This document shows, piece after piece, positions 32,637 through 43,784 of a DNA stretch of 64,000 nt (positions are counted from its first letter, which is position 1; each line of letters opens with the position of its first letter). The DNA is from Megascapheus bottae (Eukaryota; Chordata; Mammalia; Rodentia; Geomyidae). Location: assembly GCA_024803745.1 (NCBI GenBank), contig JANJXV010000013.1, positions 7,006,001-7,070,000 of the forward strand. The letters are read 5' to 3'. Below the pieces are notes generated by a model. The model ran no database searches, had not been told where the DNA came from, and was given only the letters and a program-made list of their open reading frames with translations. The translations under genes and the position numbers were made by a program.

Positions 32637-33408
32637 TTGATTCTGAATGTTGAGAGGAACAGGAGGATTTTGAAGCTTCATGGCTTTTTAGTGGAAGAGT
32701 AAATAAGTAAAATATCTTTGAAATGTGCTCAGTAGTAAGCAAACTATTTTAAATGAACCAACATTTCATTCATATACCATTGCTGCTATAACAAATTACC
32801 ACCAGCTGATTGGTGAAAAATGACCCCAACTTATCCTACAGCTGTTTATGTCAATCCCTCAATAGATCTACCTGATTTTAAAACCAAAATGTAGGTTCTT
32901 TCTTTCTCAGGGTTATAGATTAGAATCTGTTTATAGATCACATCCCAGTTTCTAGAAATGCCCTAGAAGTGCTTGACTTATGGCTTCCTCGTCTATCATT
33001 AAATCCTATAATGTAGAATTATTCTCAAGCTTCCCTTTACCTCTCTCTATTTCTGTCTCCCTCTTATACAGATGTACATACTCTTACACAGAATAGAAAG
33101 ATTGTCTGCTTTTAAGGACTCATATGATAAATTGTGGCCCCAGTAGATAATTGAATGCTATTTTCCAGTCTCAAATTCCTTATCATATTATCATCACCTG
33201 TAAATCAATATATTCAGAGGTTTAAGGACTTAAGAAGTAGACAAACACAAGTACCTGGCAGAAATGCACAGAAAGACACATCGATGGGTTGGTTGCAATC
33301 TATACCTACTGCTATGTGAAGTAAGGAAGAATTTTTTAAGTATAACATTTAGGTATATCACTCGTGAATTTCACAGAGTATCAGGCCTAGGTTAAGATTT
33401 CCCCTTGC
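32637..33408. other. Unique DNA; possible old repeat at 32760
   Basis: CCATTGCTGCTATAACAAATTACCACCAG at 32778 resembles an ancient mammalian repeat (the CTGTAACAAATTACCAC word), as does the stretch at 1985. The remainder is unrecognised. Confidence 0.35.
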
Positions 33409-33642
33409 TTCAGCTGCCAATGACTCATGCCTGAAATTCTAGGTATTCAGGAGGCAGAGATCTGAGGATTAGGGTCAGAAACCAGCCCAGGCAGGAAAAG
33501 TCAGTAAGACTTTTATCTCCAGTTAACCTACTACTCCACCCCCAAAAAATCTGAAGTTGGGATTTGCCTCCAGTGGTTGAGAGCTAGCCTTTAGCAAATA
33601 GCTTAATGTCAACATACAGTACCTGAGCTCAAGGCCCAGGAC

Positions 33643-33645
<3 letters not shown>
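33409..33645 (+). mobile_element. Alu-like-head/Geo-tail SINE
   Basis: GCCAATGACTCATGCCTGAA, GGAGGCAGAGATCTGAGG and AGCCCAGGCAGGAAAAGTC lead to TATCTCCAGTTAACC, CCAGTGGTTGAGAGCTAGCC and ACCTGAGCTCAAGGCCCAGG. The 3' end runs directly into (CA)n. Confidence 0.85.

Positions 33646-33692
<47 letters not shown>
33646..33692. repeat. (CA)23 microsatellite on a SINE 3' tail
   Basis: Pure CA units begin at the SINE terminus GGACCAG, where a poly-A tail would be expected. Confidence 0.96.
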
Positions 33693-33695
<3 letters not shown>

Positions 33696-34169
33696 ACACA
33701 GATGTCTTCTTATAACAATAAATCACTTTCTCCCAAAAGGCAGCACCATCATGATTATTACTATACTGCTTGATTTTACCTGCTCTTTATTTATATGATA
33801 AATGTCACTTTCACTTTGAATACAGTTTTATCAATTCAACATGTCGGTTTATGTGCATGTTGCATGTTGATCCATGTCACTGTTATGTCTCTCTTGGAGA
33901 ATAGCAACTTTCCCCCTCTCCTCTTGAAGGACAGCATGTACCCTTACCACAAATCACCTGCCTGAACCTGGTAATAACCTGTAGTTGTCAATCACCTGAC
34001 AGGAAGTCAGCAGAAGCAAGTCAGAAGCATCCTCTGAGGTCACTTCCACATCTGCTTTTGCTTCACCTTTTCCTCACCTTTCCCTACATAATCTTGGTGA
34101 AGGTAAGACTACCCTGAACATATACCATGTAACTATTTAGGACATTACTAAGTCAAAAGATTTGTTTAT
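33693..34169. other. Unique DNA
   Basis: No recognised repeat. The segment at 33960-34090 is somewhat less AT-rich, but I see no gene. Confidence 0.4.
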
Positions 34170-34170
34170 T

Positions 34171-34388
34171 GTTGTTAGTCGCGGGGCTTGAACTCAGCCT
34201 GGTTGCTGTCACAGAGCTTTTCAACTCAAGGCTACTGCCCAACCTTTGAGCCACTGTGCCACTTCTGGTTTTCTGGTGGTTATTTGGAGTCTCAAGGACT
34301 TTAGTGCATGTGCTAGCTTTGAGCCACAATCCTCAGATCTCAGCCTCCTGAGTACCTAGGATTCCAGGCATGAGCCACAGTGCCCAGC
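34171..34388 (-). mobile_element. Alu-like-head/Geo-tail SINE
   Basis: GTCGCGGGGCTTGAACTCAG, TTTGAGCCACTGTGCCACTTC and TGGTGGTTATTTGGAG lead to CCTCAGATCTCAGCCTCCTG and CTAGGATTCCAGGCATGAGCC. Complete. Confidence 0.86.
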
Positions 34389-35269
34389 TAAGGATTTTTA
34401 TAATACATTGAAGTTGATACTTCAGAGAGTTTTAAGTGAGAGACATCTTCCCTAAGAAGAGATATTTTTTTGTCTCTCATTAGTAGAATCACATTCAATG
34501 CCTAAGGCAGGAAGAGATATAAAGAATTGTTTAACTATTTTCCTTTTATGAGAAAACTCCAAGTTTTTTAAATGGGTAATTACATTTCTTACATCAGAAT
34601 TACTTTTGTTCTTCATTTAAAAGCCTTTCTATGAAATATGCGTTGAACCAAAGGAATTGTAGGAGAGTCTAATTAAATGTTTATGAACTTCCAGTCTCTG
34701 CTATCAGCAATATAGAGTTCTACCACAGGCTGATATTGCAGTGGTATTTCTGAGGTTAGTTATCTCAATGGCTTTCATCGGAGTCCTACAGAAGAAGAAA
34801 GGGAAGCTTAGATTGGTAGAAGAATATTATACTAGTGCCCAGAAATCTGTCCCAAATGACCTCAATTACTTGGAATAACTTGACCCAATCTCATCCTCAA
34901 TCCTTTTCATTTATTCAATGGAAATAATGGTCTTTGCCTCTTAAGAAAGAATATTATAATGTTGAATGAACTATTAAAAAACACTACTGCAAACAATAAA
35001 TGTTACCTATTATTACTTAATGTGCTCTGACGTGGGCCACACAGCTCTGTCTGATGTAATTAAATAAATATTATTATCTTTCTAAAGTTGAATTAATATA
35101 ATAGGTCTGAAAATATTAATTGTGATAAAAGATGAACACTTCAGAAACAAAGGATTTATGGCTCCTGAATGGGAATGGAAAATCAAATCCATCTAGACAC
35201 TTTCAACTGTATCTGGGACAAAGCAATAACTGTTCATAGAGGGCATCTTGACTGTATCCCTACAATGGA
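34389..35269. other. Unique AT-rich DNA
   Basis: No gene or repeat recognised. Confidence 0.4.
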
Positions 35270-35620
35270 ATACTTAAGCTAGTAAACTTGTAAGGAGAAA
35301 AGATTTGTTTTGGCTCACAGTTCTGAAGGTTTCAGTCCATGGTCCATGGATCATGGTATCACTGAGGCAGAACATTGTAAGAGAAGTTCATGGGAGAGCA
35401 GAATCACTTTCATCATAAGAGAGTAAGTACAGAGAAAGAGTAGGAAACAGGTTCTGTGATCTCTGAAGAAGTATACCTCCAGGTATGTCAGAAGTTCCCA
35501 CTAGGCCCAAGCTTTTAAAGGTCAGAGCACTCCTTAGATGAAGTCTTTAACACTGGGATTTTTGCAGAACCCTTCCCAATTGATAGCATATACTGAGACC
35601 TCATTAGAAAGGAGTTCCCC
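35270..35620 (+). mobile_element. Possible MaLR-type LTR or related old repeat
   Basis: GATTTGTTTTGGCTCACAGTTCTG, a GGCAGA..AAG stretch, CCCACTAGGCCCAAGCTTTTAAAGG and GAAGTCTTTAACACTGGGATTTT follow the word order of mammalian MaLR-like LTRs (GGCTCACAGTTCTG..., CCCACTAGGCCCCACC..., TTTAACACATGGG). The exact family and ends are uncertain. Confidence 0.45.
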
Positions 35621-37090
35621 AGACTTTTACTTGTTGTTATGCTTGATCAAAAGTAGAAAACCTTAATAACAACATGAAAGAGAAGTTCTCATGAGTTAAC
35701 TCTCTAGAATAGTTTCTTATTAATTATAGCTATGTAAATAGAGATAATTATTTCATTTATTTCTGTCACTTGGAGGCAGTGTTGTTAGGTGTTGGCTGGA
35801 CTGGTTTGTACCTGAAATTCTTCTATCTGAGCTATACAAGTATTTGAGATTACAGATGCACACCATCATATCAAGTTTGAACATGATTATTTGATATATT
35901 TTTGGCTCTGCATGTAGCACTTATTTTTGTGTTCTGTATGTGACACTTGAATTTGTATGGCATGTAGTATGTATGTATGTAATTATGTATGTATATTATA
36001 TATGTATATACATGTGTGTGTATTATTATTAAAATTCAATCCATACAAAAAAGGAATTGAGTCCTAGTAATTTTAAGTGACCAAGTTCAGGTCAATCCTG
36101 TGTTCATGTGTGTAGATTAAGATTTAAATTTTCTGGCTTTTCAGATTGAATTATATCAGATACGCTCTATTGATAGTATTTCATTGAATTATTTTGAATG
36201 CTATTTTTTAAATCTTTTTCCTCCTCTCCCTTTTTTTATTTCTGTCTTGGGTATAATTAGACTTTCCCACAGGCTGAGCACTGTTCTCATCATATTCTTC
36301 TCATGAACATAAATAGATAGGTGTAAATGTGCATATGATGTCACAGGTTATTAATTATACTTTGATTTTAATCAAATGCAATATCTAATTTATGTTAAGA
36401 TCAATCCAAAATTCCTTTATCTATTCACTTTTACATTCTAGATTGATAGAATATGCCCTTATCAATAAAAATTCAATTATAAGGTAAAGGAGATAATTGT
36501 GGTAGTTGCATAGTGTTAAATAAAGTAAAGAAGCAAAAAAATCAACTGTGGCTCTTTATTGCCTTTCACCATATGGACCTGGGAAAACTAGATTTACCTT
36601 ATATATTTTATCACAGAGGAATCTTACATCAACCTTATAATATAAGCTTCATGGATAAAATGGTTTTATAATATGAAATTTTGCCCCTAAAATACCATGG
36701 AAATTGTAACTCCAAAGATGCTGATAAAGAATTTGTAAATGTCTATTATCAGATATTTTCAAGAGTGCAAAATCTATGCTGTACAAAGTTTGTATCTAAC
36801 ATTGAGATAAAAGTCCTTCAGAATTTACAATGATGCTTTTAGATGTTAAAGTTGGTTATTGATATAACTTCAATTAACTACATTCACAAATTCAGAGATA
36901 AATTCAAAGACACCAAAATGTGTTCACAAGAAAATACCATCTTGCTTGTCAAAAGAAAACGAATAATTGCATTTCAAGGCCTTAAGAAAATTTGATTCAA
37001 CAAAGTTTAATTAAATATAATTGCCTTCAAAATTTCTACTTCTATCATTTATTCCTACCATCATTTGTCTACCTTGTACAGCTTTCTTTC
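35621..37090. other. Mostly unique; possible SINE fragment and TATG-rich tract
   Basis: TGGCTGGACTGGTTTGTACC to GAGATTACAGATGCACACC (35788-35870) resembles a reversed Alu/B1-like monomer. A TATG/TATA-rich tract lies at 35958-36020. Otherwise AT-rich sequence with no recognised gene. Confidence 0.4.
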
Positions 37091-37222
37091 ACTGTCTCTG
37101 TCTCTCTGTCCCTGTCTCACTGTCTCTCACTGTCCCTCTCTGTTTTTGTCTTTCTGGCTCCATCTCTGTCTTTCTGTCTCTGTCTCTGTCTGTCTCTTTG
37201 TCTCTGTATCTCTGTGCCTTTC

Positions 37223-37267
<45 letters not shown>

Positions 37268-37350
37268 GTCTGTCTGTCTCTCTCTCTCTGTTTCTATCTC
37301 TGTCTCTCTCGCTGGGTTTCTCTCCCCCCGCCTCTCTCTTTCTCTCTCTC
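37091..37350. repeat. Pyrimidine-rich (TCTG/TCTC)n array, 260 bp
   Basis: TGTC, TCTC and TCTG units with a pure TCTG core around 37221-37267. All three plus frames and one minus frame stay open across it, giving Ser/Leu/Cys-rich or Asp/Arg/Thr/Glu-rich frames of 105-141 residues that are low-complexity artefacts. The array ends exactly where the 3' end of a minus-strand SINE begins. Confidence 0.95.
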
Positions 37351-37574
37351 CAGTACTGGAGCTTGAACTCAGGGCTCTTCACTCTTTCTTGGCTATTCTT
37401 GTTCAAGGCTGGCCCTCTACCATTTGATGCACACCTCTATTTCTAGATTTTTTTCCTGCTTAATTGAGATGAATCTCTTGGATTTTTCTGCCTGGGTTAG
37501 CCTTGCACCAGGGTCCTAATCTCTCAGCCTCCTGTGTAGCTGGGATTACATCAGTGATCCATCAGGACTTGGCT
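37351..37574 (-). mobile_element. Alu-like-head/Geo-tail SINE
   Basis: CAGTACTGGAGCTTGAACTC, CTCTACCATTTGATG, TTAATTGAGATGAATCTC and GCCTGGGTTAGCCTTG lead to TCTCAGCCTCCTGTGTAGC and GGGATTACATCAGTG. The right module on the plus-strand left side adjoins the pyrimidine array. Confidence 0.8.
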
Positions 37575-37849
37575 GGGAGTGTATAAGTATCTTCAGTTTC
37601 TGTGGGGAAATTTTAGATCTATGCGTGTTAATTTAAAAGAGTGAAGTGGTGAAGTAAGTACTTAGCATGTGTTGACAACCTTAAGAATGGACTTCATGAA
37701 GAATACAGAAAAAAGATAGTGAAATGAATAGATACTTGTGCAAGAACTGGAGAGGTTCTGCACATGTGTGTAGGTAAAGAACATGTAGAATATCTTTGCA
37801 CCTCTCTTTATTTTTCTCTTAACCTGAGCCTCCCCCAACACAATAAAGA

Positions 37850-38065
37850 CTTAAAAGATAAGAAGAGAATCCCACCATTTAAAACAGCATGGATCACCCT
37901 AGAGAATATTACACCAAGTGAAAGGAGCCAGTTACAGAGTGATGAATTCTACATGATGTTATTTATATGTATGAGGTTTAAGATTGTCACAGTCATAGAT
38001 GCAGAGAACAGAATATGTTGCTACACTGGGGTGAAGAATCAAGAATTGTTACAAAACTCCAGTTA
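37850..38065 (+). mobile_element. L1: Old L1 fragment (L1M-like), ORF2 end
   Basis: The plus frame within 37764-38090 reads ITLENITPSERSQLQSDEFY, the equivalent of the LENIMLSE.SQ..KD.YC region at the ORF2 C-terminus of old L1s. It is followed by GAGGTTTAAGATTGTCACAG, TCATAGATGCAGAGAACAG and TGCTACACTGGGG, as in the following 3'UTR. It belongs to an older lineage than the other L1 copies here. Confidence 0.7.
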
Positions 38066-38090
38066 TGAATACGTTTTAGAAATCTGCTGA

Positions 38091-38936
38091 ATAAAATAGT
38101 ACCTATCTTTTAGAAAACATATTGTGTAACTTGAAACTAGGGTAAGAGACCAAATCTCATGTTTTGTTTTAAAGCACAAGGCATATGCACACACACATTA
38201 TAAAGACAAAATATATTTGAATGTAATGGTAGGCTTAGACCCTGACCATGGTGGTTGGATAATAGGGGTATGCATATACCAAAATTCATCAAAAATGTAT
38301 ACATAAAACATGCCCATACTGTCAGTCTCCAGTACAAAATAAAAATAAATGATGTTTGTGAATGATTGCACATGTCATAAGTCCTTTCAGTATTTTCTCC
38401 ATGCTAAGTTGTTTCTTTAATATTTAAATTATTTTAGGAATTAAGTTTTTCTTTTCCTATAGGAGATGAATAGGTGAATTATTGACATAAAATAGCATAT
38501 GGTAATTTATTCTATATGTACACTGCATATGTTTTCACCTATATTTTCTACATACATATATTTACTCATTAATGCTTCTTTCAAAAGCAAACTCAAGGGC
38601 TTATATTTGGATATTTTGAATATTTTATTATCTTATACATAAGCATATTAAAAGAAGTATTGAATATGTGTCTCTGTATTATTTTACTTTGTAATGATCA
38701 ACAATTTCATTTTGCATATTTCTAGTTAGCAAATATTTCTGGCATTTTATTCCCTATAGTCTCTTTCGACACTACTCAAACAGCTGTTTTCATGAAATGA
38801 AACCATATACTACGTAAATGAATGTTTGGTTGTATTCCTAAACTTTCTGTAGAAAATCTGACAGTATCAGAAGTTTGGCCACTGGAGGTAGAGATCATTT
38901 TGTCCTTAATATTCCTTGATAAAAGGAAGTTTTTTT
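38091..38936. other. Unique AT-rich DNA
   Basis: No gene or repeat recognised. Confidence 0.4.
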
Positions 38937-39208
38937 GAGTGCTGGTGACTTATGCCTATAATCTTAGACACCAACGAGGCTGAGATCTGAGGATCAGAGT
39001 TTGCACCTAGCCCAGGCAGGGAAGTCTGTGAAACTCTTACTGCCCAGTAATTACCCTCCTCCCACTCAAAACAAAAACAAAAACAACAAAAACTAAACTG
39101 GACTTGGATCTGTGGCTCCAGTGGTACAGTGCTAGCTTTGAGCAAAAATCGTAGGGACAGCATCCGTGCCCTGAATTCAAACCCCAGAATCAGAAACAAA
39201 CAAACAAA
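38937..39208 (+). mobile_element. Alu-like-head/Geo-tail SINE with A-rich linker
   Basis: GAGTGCTGGTGACTTATGCC, GAGGCTGAGATCTGAGGATC and CCCAGGCAGGGAAGTCTGTG form the head. An A-rich linker (ACAAAAACAAAAACAACAA) separates it from GGATCTGTGGCTCCAGTGGT, ACAGTGCTAGCTTTGAGC and AATTCAAACCCCAGAATC. The linker makes the two-module structure visible: the right part starts like a tRNA SINE (TGGCTCCAGTGG box A, TTCAAACCCC box B). Confidence 0.87.
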
Positions 39209-39319
39209 ACCAAAGGACTAAGAAGGCAAGGTTTTGTTGACTCTGAATCTCTAGGAGTCAGTGTAAAGTAGCAATGCTATTATCTGTAGGTGATACTATG
39301 TATGAAAATATTTCTTCAA

Positions 39320-39473
39320 GGTGGGAAAACAAGATGAGGGGCAGGGGTGAGGGGAGGGAAATGGGGACTAAGACAGGAGAAAGGGTATCAATATATTTGA
39401 AGTAATGCACCTTCTACCTGGTGAATATAATGTAACCCTTCTATTAATTACAATAAATTATATGGAAAAAAAG
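39320..39473 (+). mobile_element. L1: L1 3' end (type A)
   Basis: AACAAGATGAGGGGCAGGGG, AATGGGGACTAAGACAGGAG, AAAGGGTATCAATATATTTG and GTGAATATAATGTAACCC lead to TTCTATTAATTACAATAAA and an A-rich tail. About 150 bp, 5'-truncated. Confidence 0.9.
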
Positions 39474-41335
39474 AAAACGGAGCACATAAAGAAAAGAAAA
39501 TGTTTGTCCATCCACTGAGCCAACAGCAAAGGAGATAATCACTTAGTGGAGGCCTACCTGGCCATCGTTTCTTATAAAACATTTGTATAAATGTCAAATT
39601 AATCTTGAATGTTATTTTGTCTTTTAATCAAACAAGGAGTAGTAGAAAATTGAAACTGTCTTCTTTTTCCTTTTTCCTTTCCTACCATGATTGTGATGGC
39701 AGAGGCTCTATACATCTTTAAAGATTTCGACACTGGTGCTTCCCAGTTGTCACATAGTAATCACACCAGGCTTTCTAACACTGCTGTAGAACACTGACTC
39801 TTAGCCTTCTATTCCTCCTGTTATTATATCAAAAATATCAGCAAGATAGAAATGTTAAAGAAAGGACTCATTCTCAGAAAGGTCTGGAGGTGTTTACAGA
39901 CATTTTGCTGTTTGTCGCACTTATCATTGGAGGTAAATTTTAAAGACAGAATTGCGGCCCCAGAATTGATGGATGCCAATTTTATAGCTCTGGCATTAAA
40001 ACAAATAAATTCTGTTCAGTAAAATGATACCGATGAGAAAAAGTTATTGCTATGGTAACAGCAAAACCTGCGGATAATAATCATTTTTAAATGGAAATGC
40101 TGCTGTTGAACATGAGGGGAGGTGGCCAGAGAAACCTGCAATGCTGGTGGAAATTCATCAGTGCATGAGCCATGGTGCATTCTTAAGAATTGTTCTGAAT
40201 AAACTAAAGACCTTTGAGGTATCTTGGTGATGGTTTAAAAACAGATAACTCTTTATAGAATCTAGGAGAGACATTCTCTATTACTTCCCAGTAACTGAAA
40301 TATTTTGGTGACTATGTTGTATAAATAATGATCTGAATTTGAAGACTGTATTGTGTAAGAAAAATATGCCATGATGTAATAAATTTGAAGAGTAGTATCA
40401 TTTGCCAGGTGAAGTACAGGGCAAGCAGGGCAGATATATGAAGATGACCCTGTATTTGAGATGCTGATAATAAACTCTTGGAACATATAGGAAAGCAAGT
40501 CAGTTATTATACTGTTACTTGTTATGGATGCACAGAGAGCTACCGATACAAGGGATATTCATAGTCACCCTTTATACACTTGGTACATGATGAAAAAATG
40601 AACCAAGGGCAAGTAAAGAAGATTATATATGTGGGCAGGAAACAGTGAGAGGGGCAGGACACTAAAGAAGGAGAATGAAGAGATATAGTCAAAGTACTTT
40701 ATAAACATGTAAGAAAATGGACCAATGAGCTCTGTTGAAATTGATTTCACAAAGGGATAAGAAAAAGTGATAGAGAAAGTAAATTGATCAAATTTCATTC
40801 TCTGCACATTTGGAAATATTACAACAAAACTCCCCTTTTACAAATCATGCTTATCAAAAGGATTTTTAAATTACCTTGAAATAGTTGTACAAAGGAATTT
40901 AAACTCCACAAATCAGTTTATAAGTTTAAAACAGATAAATCTTTAGAGAATCTAGGAGAAACATTATTAGTTTATGCATGTTCATCACTTCCTTAGTCAT
41001 TCTCCCTCAGTTTTCCTCACTATAAAATTCTCTTAAGAAAGAATATTAAGTTCAAAGCATATTACATAATAAAACCCTAGGATGGAAAAAGTGTTATGTG
41101 AATTGAGTCAACAAACCAACAAACCAACAAATAGAATTTATCTTCTCCAAACAAATCAAGATGGTAAGGAATACCAAAGAGCATACAAAACAAAGCCTAT
41201 TGACATTTTTTTCTGTACTGCTTCTTTTTTTCCTGACTTCGAGTTTTTTTTTTAATCCTTGCGTATCCTGTTCTCTATAGTGTAGGCGATAAAAACAGTC
41301 ATAGTTCAAGAATGAAAACAAATGTCTCCTATTTT
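39474..41335. other. Repeat-poor unique block; possible conserved element near 40 kb
   Basis: No clear repeat is seen in about 1.9 kb; a short AATAGTTGTACAAAGGAATTT at 40877 could be an old L1 end. Around 40047-40059 TTGCTATGGTAAC resembles the palindromic X-box bound by RFX proteins. The 39.62-40.20 kb part keeps some CpGs and has mixed composition. No coding frame is supported. Confidence 0.4.
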
Positions 41336-41337
41336 GT

Positions 41338-41470
41338 GAGGCCTTCCCTATCCTTCATAAGCACTTTTCACCATCTATTCTTCTGTTCATCATCAATGTA
41401 GTATCTCTGACTCTCATATCACAATGTCTGAAAATATCTTTTCTCCTGTTTATTTTCTTAGTTACACTGG
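41338..41470 (+). mobile_element. Possible L2 relic
   Basis: GAGGCCTTCCCTATCCTTCA, TAAGCACTTTTCACCATCT and TCACAATGTCTGAAAATATC lead to TTTTCTCCTGTTTATTTTC, the order of the L2 3' region (GAGGCCTTCCCTGACC..., AGCACTTATCAC..., CTGAAATTATCTT.TTTGTTTA). Confidence 0.5.
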
Positions 41471-42165
41471 AGGCACCCTATGGGATAGCACAATGGCTGG
41501 CCTTGAAGCCTTTATTAGTTACAATAGTAAATGATGTATTTTTCTTATTTCAGTTTGAGTGTTTTCTTTTATTCCCCATTAGGTAAATAAATTCTTTTAA
41601 GAATAAATAAAAGATAGTGTTATCATCCAAGACACATGACACAGTGTTTACATAGATAAATGCATTTCAATTATAAACCTTAGAAAGAATCTTTCTTGGT
41701 TGTTCTATTTTTATTATCAGGATACTTCAATATGATCATAACTGTTGGCCCTTTCTATCTTATTCTGTAACTAAGGTTACTAATAAAAAGAAATACAAAA
41801 GAACATTATTTAAAAATCATTAACACAATGTTTTAATACTATTCAATGTTAACATAAACTTTGTTATCCCTCAGGGTTGAGGTGACATTTTTAGTCATTT
41901 CATCTTTATAAGTAATTTTAACAACTTTTACTAATATTAAATTCCCTCTCTTTCACTCATTTGTTTCTTCTATTCAGATATTGCATGTTTAGGAGTAATT
42001 AAGCCAATAGAAAAGTCTTAAGGAGACAGCAATATGTGGAAGTCAAATAAGAATTTAACATTAAAATTATCCTACTTTATTAAAACTCTCTGGTCTGAGA
42101 ATCTCCAAACTTTCTTGATCCTATAAAAGTGCCAAAACTCTTTATGGTTTGCAGAATTCATACAT
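41471..42165. other. Unique AT-rich DNA
   Basis: No recognised gene or repeat. Confidence 0.4.
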
Positions 42166-42335
42166 TATTTCTCATTTGAAACCAACACCACTCTTGTGAG
42201 TCAGATTTAAATCTTACTTTTAAAGGTAATAATGTTCAAAGAAGCTTGCTATGACTTGTACCTGTGGTCAAAGTGACCTATCTAAGAGTATACAGCTGAT
42301 AATTGAGGAAATTAGCTTTAGAACCAAGCTAATCT
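42166..42335 (-). mobile_element. Possible MIR/CORE-SINE relic
   Basis: Words on the plus strand (AATAATGTTCAAAGAAGCTTGC, GTGGTCAAAGTGACC, AGAGTATACAGCTGATAATTG) loosely follow the MIR antisense core with the CAAGGTCACACAGCTAGTAAG word. Weak match. Confidence 0.4.
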
Positions 42336-42479
42336 CATCCCTTACATTCTTCCTTGAGCTCTACCAACAGTTCATCTCTGTCTGGAATTACGCTTTACAA
42401 GACTCAAAGCAATATTCTGGAATTTTTGTGATTGTGGAAAAGTAATAGAATATTAAAATGATCTATGGATGAGATTAAA

Positions 42480-42650
42480 AGGTGAGATCCATTATACAGA
42501 CAGACACTTCAGGGTTGCTTTTAACTGGATGGCAATTACTTTAGATGTTTCCATATCTATAAAATTAAAATAATACTAACTCCCGTAACCATGTTTCAAA
42601 CATTTGTGCAGATAGTAATGGATTTAATAACATTGTCCCATACAATCATG
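42480..42650 (+). mobile_element. Possible MIR relic
   Basis: TTTCCATATCTATAAAATTA and AAATAATACTAACTCCCGTAACC correspond to the MIR sense words TTTCCTCATCTGTAAAATGGG, ATAATA.TA.CTACCTC. Diverged. Confidence 0.45.
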
Positions 42651-43560
42651 AGATCTTAACAAAATTTCACATAGACAGTTGGGAAGTGAACACCACCCCT
42701 TGTCTTCAGCGTTTGATATCTGGTGTGCAAATACAGAGCAGCTAAGACAAGCCCTATCTTGGCTCAGCTGTTAGGGCGCATATCTTTGAAAAATACTCCC
42801 AGTCACCATCTGTTTCCTCATCTGCAATACATGTCGGACAATAAAACTTCTGCAACCTATGTTGAATATCCATCTTCCTCTGTGGAAAAGCTCTGATTCT
42901 AAGCCAGTCCAATCATGCTCTTTGTCTTTGACTCCATAATCATTGCCAGAATAAATTGCAGAGACATCTGGCTAGAGTAAGTCACAGTCTCTGGCCACAA
43001 CATAGAATATAACTAAAAGAGATCACATAGCCATCAAACAGATGGTAAGACTCTCCTTAGCAATGTACAGAAGTCACAGGTATCCACAATTGCAGCTGCT
43101 ATTTCCTGCATATGGGCATGGTGTTTCAATTAAACTATGTTTGCTAGCTTAGAACCTACTCTGGGAACTCAGGAAATCTCTGTTTTGTACTCATCAGACT
43201 ATGCGAAATATTCATGAATTAAACAGAGTTTAATATGTGTCATATGTTCATAATACTCTGCTACACAGTAACAAAAAGTCTTTTAAGTGAACAGTATGAA
43301 CACTTCTCTTTTGGAAAAAGTGGGGACTTTGATATCCGAGTTGTGTGTTGTATGTGGGACAGAGCTTTTATTTTCCATGTTGCCTTCTTGGATGGATACC
43401 ACATCAAATATAAAATAGAGGCTTATTTTGTGTTAGGAAAACACTTTTTTTAAACACAAAAAAAATAGAAAGAGAAAAGGATAATGGCCTCATGTGGTGT
43501 ATCTTCTTTCTCTGAGCTTATAGTGTTTCAAATGAAATGAAAATAATGATAACCGATTCA
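42651..43560. other. Unique DNA
   Basis: About 900 bp without a recognised feature. The composition is mixed, and no frame has protein-like character. Confidence 0.4.
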
Positions 43561-43564
43561 TAGA

Positions 43565-43690
43565 GAATGATGTTAGAGACAAAAGAGGGTAAGAATAGAG
43601 AATAATGGCAGGGGTACTCATAAATGGGTATGTTAAATTGAAACCCCTTTGTAAAACTCCTTAGAGATAAAAAGCTCAAAAAGAATAAAA
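43565..43690 (+). mobile_element. Old L1-like 3' end (type C)
   Basis: GGGGTACTCATAAATGGGTATG, TTAAATTGAAACCCCTTTG and TAAAACTCCTTAGAGATAAAA parallel the type C end at 59.2 kb (ATACTCATAACTTGACTTTTG, GAATTGAAACCTCTTTG, ACAACTACTTAATAAAAATAA). Confidence 0.45.
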
Positions 43691-43784
43691 TGTTTTTTGT
43701 TTATTTTAAATGCTTACATTAGTTAGACAAGGGGGAGACTTTGTTATGTCTCTATATACATGTATACTAAGAACACAATCTTAT

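Noticed and set aside
32455..32742. Lys/Arg/Glu-rich and Phe/Ser-rich frames
   Set aside because: Translation of a GAAA/GGAA purine tract, not coding sequence.
36992..37446. Three overlapping plus frames of 120-141 residues and one minus frame
   Set aside because: Products of the TCTG/TCTC array; low complexity in every frame.
40870..40935. Another type C L1 terminus on the minus strand
   Set aside because: Only about 25 bases (AGTTGTACAAAGGAATTTAAACTCC) resemble the family, too little to call.
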